Of a stretch of 64,000 bases of DNA, positions 62,260-64,000 are shown one piece after another (the stretch's first letter is position 1; each line of letters starts with the position of its first letter). Below the pieces are notes generated by a model. That model ran no database searches. It was not told where the DNA came from and was given only the letters and a program-made list of their open reading frames with translations. Origin of the DNA: Sipunculus nudus. Taxonomy: Eukaryota > Annelida > Sipuncula > Golfingiida > Sipunculidae. Location of the stretch: NCBI GenBank assembly GCA_026874595.1, contig CM049318.1:30005956-30069955 (forward strand). Direction: 5' to 3'. The position numbers were made by a program, and so were the translations under genes.

Positions 62260-63039
62260 ATACGATGCAAAACAACTGTTACGACCTGCATGGTAACATA
62301 CCAAAGAAGTTGTATTTTTTAATACTAAATTACCTGGATTTCACATTAAGGACCGAGAAAATTAGTCGTAATGTTGGAGTGGACGCAAGTTATGCGACCC
62401 GTGGTAAATATGTGTATGTCATAATACATCACACTATTTGGGAGACATTTCTCTGGAAAATTGTAAAGCAAATTGCAATCTCTATTTTACGCAAAAAAAT
62501 ACGCCGTTGCAAGGTAAGAGTGAGTAATTGGCAAAAACATGTATATAAATTAAACAAACATTTACGGGAAAATAGGAACCTTAGATAAACATGCTTGCCC
62601 CCTTTAAGAAATATTTTGTTCAAAGTGATGCATCACAGCACGTCTGAATATGCATTAAAACGGTAAATAAAATCGATTTATTATATCATACCTATTGCTG
62701 TTATAAGCATTGGCAATGGTGATATTATTCTATTTTAATAAATAAATATGTTATTGCTATATTTAAAAAAAAAACTGTGTTTAAAAGTATAATCAGAGAA
62801 GACACAAAGAGAAACATACACACCTGATAAGGCCCGGGGTGTGACTAGCACCCATTCAATAATGTAGTAGTCCCCCAGGTCGACAGCCCACCACGGCTCT
62901 AAGTGAGCGTACGTGTGGGAAAACTTGACGTTACAGTCATACCTTCCATCCACTGCTAATCCCGCTTGAAAGTATTCACGTGGGTAATTTGGTAACTGAA
63001 CTGTCGTGATCTGATATGCTCTTTTTCCTTTACCAATGT
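29518..63039 (-). CDS. Gene R: receptor-type tyrosine phosphatase with lectin-like and EGF domains
   Basis: Twenty-seven minus-strand exons join in phase from 63039 to a TGA at 29520-29518, about 4.0 kb of coding sequence. Only the signal-peptide exon is missing; by comparison with gene L it lies right of 64000. The order is fucolectin-like domain, EGF-like repeats, transmembrane helix, basic juxtamembrane stretch, phosphatase D1, phosphatase D2. D1 keeps YDHSRV, KCYQYWP, WPDHGVP and HCSAGVGRTG, so it should hydrolyse phosphotyrosine through the Cys-Arg loop. D2 has HCLDGAAETG in place of HCSAGxGRTG and WTHG in place of WPDHG, so it is predicted inactive, as in many receptor phosphatases where D2 is regulatory. 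The ligand is unknown. Names such as MEGF10-like or PTPR-like would each describe only half the protein. Confidence 0.9.
29927..30062 (-). CDS. Gene R exon: D2 signature loop, inactive
   Basis: A 136 nt exon, phase 2 in and phase 0 out: LDGAAETGLYLCL, then EQEVDVFHAVQLIRKSQPLF. The loop is HCLDGAAETG. The arginine six residues after the cysteine is Glu, so phosphate binding should fail. Length and phases equal those of the D1 exon 33393-33528. Confidence 0.87.
30256..30401 (-). CDS. Gene R exon: D2, degenerate WPD and cysteine
   Basis: A 146 nt exon, phase 0 in and phase 2 out. The acceptor is TTTTTAAG at 30403-30402; an upstream AG at 30432-30431 gives the wrong phase. It reads EEERKVMQFQVKSWTHG and later RIVVHC plus two bases. 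WTHG replaces WPDHG, so the general-acid aspartate is absent. The donor is GTAAGC. Confidence 0.82.
30695..30811 (-). CDS. Gene R exon: D2 middle
   Basis: A 117 nt, phase 0-0 exon: VCPNYWGEEEEHIGPFIIL, then RRQLKLKYK. NYWGEEEE takes the place of KC-YWP. The donor is GTATGT. Confidence 0.82.
31020..31151 (-). CDS. Gene R exon: D2 core
   Basis: A 132 nt, phase 0-0 exon: AYIATQSPLPATVVDLWRL, then TIIALNDTGNKE. This is the D2 version of AYIATQGP-T-DFW and I-ML. The donor is GTAAGC. Confidence 0.87.
31535..31708 (-). CDS. Gene R exon: start of phosphatase D2
   Basis: A 174 nt, phase 0-0 exon: a lysine/glutamate-rich start, then NKNRSEDVLPNTKWRPLL and NDYINAVFVH. It corresponds to the KNR...YINA blocks of D1. 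YDHSRV is not conserved. The donor is GTAAGC. Confidence 0.87.
32181..32309 (-). CDS. Gene R exon: D1 to D2 linker
   Basis: A 129 nt, phase 0-0 exon: DQYVFIHECVLEALHCG finishes D1 (Q-YVF-H---LE pattern). A linker with ELRKQYE leads into D2. The donor is GTTAGT. Confidence 0.85.
32310..33392 (-). other. Gene R intron within the D1 end
   Basis: About 1.1 kb, AT-rich. No exon or repeat is recognised. Confidence 0.55.
33393..33528 (-). CDS. Gene R exon: D1, end of signature loop and C-terminal helices
   Basis: A 136 nt exon, phase 2 in and phase 0 out: SAGVGRTGTFLAVDYLLEQ, then CVKRMREDRVNMVQSL. With the cysteine of the previous exon this completes HCSAGVGRTG, so D1 has the full active-site loop. 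The donor is GTGAGG. Confidence 0.9.
33776..33924 (-). CDS. Gene R exon: D1, WPD loop and catalytic cysteine
   Basis: A 149 nt exon, phase 0 in and phase 2 out: QYISWPDHGVPESPAAFLDF, then GPTVVHC and the first two bases of Ser. The WPD aspartate (general acid) and the catalytic cysteine are both intact. The intron splits the serine codon after the cysteine. Confidence 0.9.
34211..34339 (-). CDS. Gene R exon: D1, KCxxYWP block
   Basis: A 129 nt, phase 0-0 exon: PKCYQYWPNQ, then a charged stretch and VIRHLELEK. KC-YWP is invariant in classical phosphatases. The donor is GTACGT. Confidence 0.87.
34530..34627 (-). CDS. Gene R exon: D1 core
   Basis: A 98 nt exon, phase 1 in and phase 0 out: GPVKETVADFIQMLWEQ, then VPLIVMVTNLKEKEK. 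This is the conserved T-DFW-M-WE/I-MVTN block, with Ile in place of the usual Trp. A (TA)n tract begins about 10 nt upstream of the acceptor. Confidence 0.87.
34636..34690. repeat. (TA)n microsatellite beside a splice acceptor
   Basis: A nearly pure TA tract starting about 8 nt from the acceptor of exon 34530-34627. It therefore occupies the branch-point and pyrimidine-tract region. Confidence 0.9.
34913..34955. repeat. (TA)n microsatellite
   Basis: A pure TA tract in the same 389 bp intron as 34636-34690. Confidence 0.9.
35017..35053 (-). CDS. Gene R exon: D1, 37-nt microexon
   Basis: Thirty-seven nt encode GFGKTKDFIAAQ plus one base. This is the block before GP in all receptor phosphatases (GYGKPKAFIAAQGP type). 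Adjacent introns hold (TA)n tracts. The donor is GTATTA. Confidence 0.85.
35214..35274. repeat. (TA)n microsatellite
   Basis: A pure TA tract of about 60 bp in the next intron (35054-35323), followed by a short GT run. Confidence 0.9.
35324..35394 (-). CDS. Gene R exon: D1, YDHSRV block
   Basis: A 71 nt exon, phase 1 in and phase 0 out. The junction codon gives Y-D-H-S-R-V, followed by QYINANFIN. These are conserved substrate-recognition and structural blocks. The donor is GTAAGT. Confidence 0.87.
35666..35753 (-). CDS. Gene R exon: start of phosphatase D1
   Basis: It encodes SLPTGLKAPC and ends RNRFKNIIA, the conserved N-R-Y-K-N-I block of tyrosine phosphatases. The acceptor is uncertain. 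CTCCAG at 35755-35754 keeps the usual family spacing after FQQEYE. A stronger-looking CTTTCAG at 35794-35793 would add 13 in-phase codons (exon 35666-35792). The donor is GTAAGT. Confidence 0.75.
36111..36370 (-). CDS. Gene R exon: juxtamembrane region with a YENM motif
   Basis: A 260 nt exon, phase 1 in and phase 0 out. The start follows a pyrimidine-rich tract ending ATATCAG. It encodes a Ser/Thr/Pro- and charge-rich stretch, then GLVYENMGIRVVDFPNYV and a helical lead-in (FQQEYE) typical of the wedge before a phosphatase domain. Y-E-N-M (36189-36200) fits both YxN and YxxM SH2-binding patterns. The donor GTGCAA is weak but gives the needed phase. Confidence 0.78.
36606..36658 (-). CDS. Gene R exon: basic stop-transfer segment
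   Basis: A 53 nt exon, phase 2 in and phase 1 out: RRRTRENPRKIDNETSD. A run of arginines directly after the membrane helix is the expected cytoplasmic stop-transfer signal, and the phases on both sides fit. It lies 2.6 kb from the transmembrane exon. The acceptor is TATATAG and the donor GTAAGA. Confidence 0.75.
37751..37858. repeat. About 54-bp tandem doublet
   Basis: AAAAAGGCGGACATAAATTG begins two adjacent copies (37751 and 37806) that differ by a few bases. It is nested in the second 0.66 kb unit. Confidence 0.9.
38150..38188. repeat. (GA)n microsatellite
   Basis: A pure GA tract of about 38 bp. Confidence 0.9.
38785..39090. repeat. About 155-bp imperfect tandem doublet
   Basis: Shared blocks in order: TAATAGC(C/T)ATGTT(G/A)GAAAT, TTGCATCAC or CTGCATCAC, ACAG(A/T)..GTAATTTTGTA and TTTCAGTA. 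Copies start near 38785 and 38940. Confidence 0.7.
39281..39380 (-). CDS. Gene R exon: transmembrane helix
   Basis: A 100 nt exon, phase 1 in and phase 2 out. NDPTDTSALG precedes a roughly 24-residue hydrophobic stretch (WLGVGVLFVLIIALVLLVLF core). The basic residues that follow are on the next exon. The donor is GTGAGT. Confidence 0.88.
40148..40291 (-). CDS. Gene R exon: last EGF-like repeat before the membrane
   Basis: A 144 nt, phase 1-1 exon: CEEGRFGFNCESTCYC, then CSKVNGTCESGQCVDG and VACQKL. The donor GTACGT is chosen over the in-exon GTTAAG because only it gives phase 1, which the next acceptor needs. Confidence 0.87.
40524..40658 (-). CDS. Gene R exon: EGF-like repeat, cassette copy 2
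   Basis: A 135 nt, phase 1-1 exon: ECEDGSWGSACVNAC, then CNKTNGACICKPGFKGLTC. The donor is GTAAGC. It has the same length and position in the cassette as 48318-48452. Confidence 0.87.
40659..42812 (-). other. Gene R intron occupied by the hAT element
   Basis: Of the 2.15 kb intron, 1.74 kb is the transposon. The rest (40659-41048) shows no feature. Confidence 0.8.
41057..42793. mobile_element. hAT-type DNA transposon, apparently non-autonomous
   Basis: The ends are inverted repeats: CAGAGTTGGGTCGAAAAGTA at the left and its imperfect complement ending GGACCCAACTCTG at the right. Flanking 8 bp sequences, ATTAAAGA (41049-41056) and ATCAAAGA (42794-42801), agree at 7 of 8 positions. An 8 bp target duplication with CAGAG-type termini is typical of hAT elements. 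Both subterminal regions are packed with GTACTC-like repeats. No intact transposase frame is visible in the 1.7 kb. It lies in a gene R intron. Confidence 0.85.
42813..43130 (-). CDS. Gene R exon: EGF-like repeats, cassette copy 2
   Basis: A 318 nt, phase 1-1 exon: CEAGFYGQNCSTLC, CVDEDGRCRRCHVGWYG, CDKNSGLCTTCNEGFYG and CKCRPGYKGITCDQG. The donor is G|GTTGGT, a weak site. The end of a hAT-type transposon lies only 20 nt beyond it, with its target duplication ending at intron position +12. Confidence 0.88.
43131..48317 (-). other. Gene R 5.2-kb intron between the two EGF cassettes
   Basis: Rich in dispersed and tandem repeats. A block with CTGTTTGTCAGT(T/A)GT followed by GCATTCTACAG occurs near 43390, 47550 and 47965. 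TCAAGGTCA motifs recur at 45597, 45603, 47065, 47713 and 48061. A ~135 bp tandem array lies at 45.9-46.75 kb. A G run is near 43717. No exon is recognised. Confidence 0.65.
45950..46750. repeat. Degenerate tandem array, about 135-bp unit
   Basis: About six units, each with a CTCGGCGACATTT-AA-CTAGACAGGTCT-like block (near 46090, 46230, 46365, 46500, 46640), then TTTTGCCAG or TTTGGGCAG, a CATGAC-like block and GATTTCAC(T/A)GAAATGC. Divergence is moderate. Confidence 0.7.
48318..48452 (-). CDS. Gene R exon: EGF-like repeat, cassette copy 1
   Basis: A 135 nt, phase 1-1 exon: ECYPGYWGKGCEETC, then CNIVDGSCICKPGFKGHTC. The donor is GTAAGT. It pairs with 48726-49043. Confidence 0.87.
48726..49043 (-). 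CDS. Gene R exon: EGF-like repeats, cassette copy 1
   Basis: A 318 nt, phase 1-1 exon: CSAGFYGENC, CVPEDGRCVKCRPGWYG, CDKDTGSCRNCSVGFYG and CSCRPGYRGLKCDMG. The donor is GTCAGT. It has the same length and pattern as 42813-43130, and with the following 135 nt exon it forms a duplicated two-exon cassette. Confidence 0.88.
49183..49407 (-). CDS. Gene R exon: EGF-like repeats
   Basis: A 225 nt, phase 1-1 exon: CSRGKFGQNCTKMC, then CNNIDGTCECLENRYHQNC, CGKGC and CICSPGWQPPLC. The donor is GTAAGT. It aligns with gene L 7868-8092. Confidence 0.88.
49897..50121 (-). CDS. Gene R exon: EGF-like repeats
   Basis: A 225 nt, phase 1-1 exon: DCNDGNWGRHCAFRC, then CDKISGSCPCKNGWFG, ERRCSDHC and CKPGYEPPTCQFG. 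The donor is GTGAGA. This is the intact counterpart of the eroded gene L exon 8883-9111. Confidence 0.88.
50378..50416 (-). CDS. Gene R exon: 39-nt linker microexon
   Basis: Thirteen codons (C-Q-E-G-K-W-G-D-R-C-E-H) between a TTTTAG acceptor and a GTAAGA donor, phase 1-1. Exon length, phase and cysteine spacing match 9817-9855 in gene L. Confidence 0.82.
50770..52330 (+). mobile_element. Decayed L1/Tx1-like LINE fragment
   Basis: Plus-strand reading shows a reverse-transcriptase start (SWRPISLINVDYKILSKAL near 50885-50945), then DVYGIMFAADFAATFDSIYH (DFA--FD, near 51062), GFGDCFISWI, and FADDSTF near 51266. A deletion sits just before FADD. Further on come KINQFLNLWQHWSLTVYGKI and ETLFHLFFQCMTTKNLYFEI (near 51885). 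Stops and frameshifts abound. The motif wording matches the element at 11.27-14.29 kb, so both are probably one family. It is antisense to gene R. Confidence 0.8.
51967..52021. repeat. (TA)n microsatellite
   Basis: Pure TA tract inside the plus-strand LINE fragment. Confidence 0.9.
53544..53588. repeat. (TA)n microsatellite
   Basis: Pure TA tract in a gene R intron. Confidence 0.9.
54526..54577. repeat. (TA)n microsatellite
   Basis: Pure TA tract in a gene R intron. Confidence 0.9.
57372..57590 (-). CDS. Gene R exon: fucolectin/F5-8 C-like domain, second half
   Basis: A 219 nt, phase 1-1 exon: DSYTGSFKILVG, then FTECTSGYG, TVGRHLVIQRE and LCLCEVQVQG. It completes the domain after a 5.2 kb intron. 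The donor is GTAAAT. Confidence 0.87.
57591..62823 (-). other. Gene R 5.2-kb intron within the lectin-like domain
   Basis: No exon is recognised. The phrase ACAGATCTCGACCTGAA occurs at about 59459 and 59847. A (TA)n tract followed by a T run is at 62202-62260. Confidence 0.5.
62202..62260. repeat. (TA)n followed by a T run
   Basis: TA tract with one interruption, then about 16 T. Confidence 0.88.
62824..63039 (-). CDS. Gene R exon (first visible): fucolectin/F5-8 C-like domain, first half
   Basis: A 216 nt, phase 1-1 exon behind a T8CAG acceptor. It contains GLAVDGRYDC, FSH, PWWAVDLGDYYIIEWV and VTPRALSG. It is the same length as gene L exon 2 and clearly homologous. Confidence 0.88.
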
Positions 63040-64000
63040 CTGAAAAAAAAACAGATATCGTGTCCAAAGAGGAAAGTTTATGACTTAAATATATATTTTG
63101 CCTGCACCATAAGTCATTCGTAATTTCCTAACCTATCTGGACAGCTAAGCTGTCCAATAAATCGGGCTTTCAGGAAAGCAGGGGTAAGCGTTTGTGATGC
63201 TCGAAATCTTGTTTCGGACGTTTGGTCCTTGGGTTCCAGGCGTCCGACCTGATGCAAGTAAAATCCAGCTTTTGGACCGAGAGGTTCAAAGTTGGCTCTC
63301 GTAGCAGTCACTGACATTTGACGACTATTTAAAAACAGTTCTGTAAACAAGACCTATGCTGACAACTTATGTTTGCTTAGGTTTTTCTCATGTCAAATAA
63401 TAATAAAATGAAACATAATCAAATTATGATAAGATAACGACGTTATTTACAGGTTCATTTTAACACGATCCTTGAAAAATATAACACGGATCTCCCGTCA
63501 TTGAGATGCTTAAAATGTCCATATGACGCGAGAACATTTTGAATTGTGCATCCCAGACTCTTCAAATTTTATTCCTGTGAAAAGTCCTGATAAATATTAA
63601 GCAAACAGGGTTTTTATGGTAAATGGGTATATTCTGGTTCACTGAAGGTTTAAAGCTATTGTTTAACGCTAGGACTTGTATTCTTTGTGTGCAAGTTTTA
63701 GTGACTGAGTCTAGTGGCAAGTCAGGTTTGTGAATGAAAACCAAGAATGGCACACAGGAAAGTGATGTGACACTTGGTCCAAGAAAATACAAAGGTTATT
63801 TGTTGGCGACAAAGATTCTCCAGGATACTCGTCATTATGTGTAACTGATTGATTTATTAAAACATGAACCTTTAAAACATCTGAGTTTTTTTCACTCTTT
63901 TAAATCTCAGCACATGGAAAAAGAACCATAACTTTGATATATATGTGTGTGTGTGTGTGATTATTTATTACAACGGGGAGTGCTTTAGTGCATCGTGTTT
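63040..64000 (-). other. Gene R intron 1, incomplete
   Basis: This lies upstream of the first visible exon. A frame at 63114-63350 (minus) lacks a signal peptide, and no splice donor of the right phase could be justified. The signal-peptide exon is therefore expected beyond 64000, as gene L's first intron is 7.7 kb. Confidence 0.55.

Noticed and set aside
63114-63350. Minus-strand frame upstream of the first visible gene R exon
   Set aside because: No hydrophobic signal sequence and no phase-1 donor leading to 63039. Gene L shows that the preceding exon is a short signal-peptide exon, probably far away.

Overview
The window looks like AT-rich eukaryotic nuclear DNA from an animal, most likely a lophotrochozoan and probably a bivalve mollusc (inference). 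The reasons are large introns with GT/AG junctions, many (TA)n microsatellites, decayed LINE copies, a hAT-type transposon, and a lectin-like/EGF/receptor phosphatase architecture of a kind I associate with expanded bivalve families. I see no prokaryotic operon, CRISPR array or rRNA.

Two paralogous genes lie head to tail on the minus strand. Gene R (coding exons found from 63039 down to 29518) lacks only its signal-peptide exon, expected beyond the right edge. It encodes, in order: a fucolectin/F5-8-type-C-like domain on two exons, a long run of cysteine-rich EGF-like repeats, one transmembrane helix, a juxtamembrane segment, a catalytically complete tyrosine phosphatase domain (D1), and a second phosphatase domain (D2) that has lost key catalytic residues. 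I could join 27 exons in compatible phase to a TGA stop, about 1330 codons. Gene L (24926 down to 554) begins with a clear signal-peptide exon, has the same lectin-like and EGF exons, and reaches its transmembrane exon just before the left edge. Its phosphatase half must lie outside the window. About 4.6 kb separates the stop of gene R from the ATG of gene L.

Equivalent exons have equal or near-equal lengths and the same phases, so the two genes are tandem duplicates. All extracellular exons are phase 1-1, and the EGF array has changed by whole modules: gene R carries a duplicated 318+135 nt exon pair, while gene L lost one EGF repeat and has two EGF exons not seen in gene R. One gene L exon (8883-9111) looks eroded at its splice end.

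Non-coding DNA by region: 9174-9480 is an A-B-A-B(inverted) repeat; 11.27-14.29 kb is a decayed LINE on the minus strand; 22.35-23.12 kb is a degenerate ~170 bp tandem repeat; 26.34-26.67 kb is a probable tRNA-derived SINE; 28.25-28.62 kb holds an exact 85 bp duplication; 36.9-38.3 kb is a ~0.66 kb triplication; 41057-42793 is a hAT-type element with 8 bp target duplication, inserted 12 nt past a splice donor of gene R; 43.3-48.2 kb is dense in repeats; 50.8-52.3 kb is a second LINE of the same kind on the plus strand. Working model (inference): both genes make single-pass receptor phosphatases that bind a ligand, possibly a glycan, through the N-terminal lectin-like domain and signal through D1.
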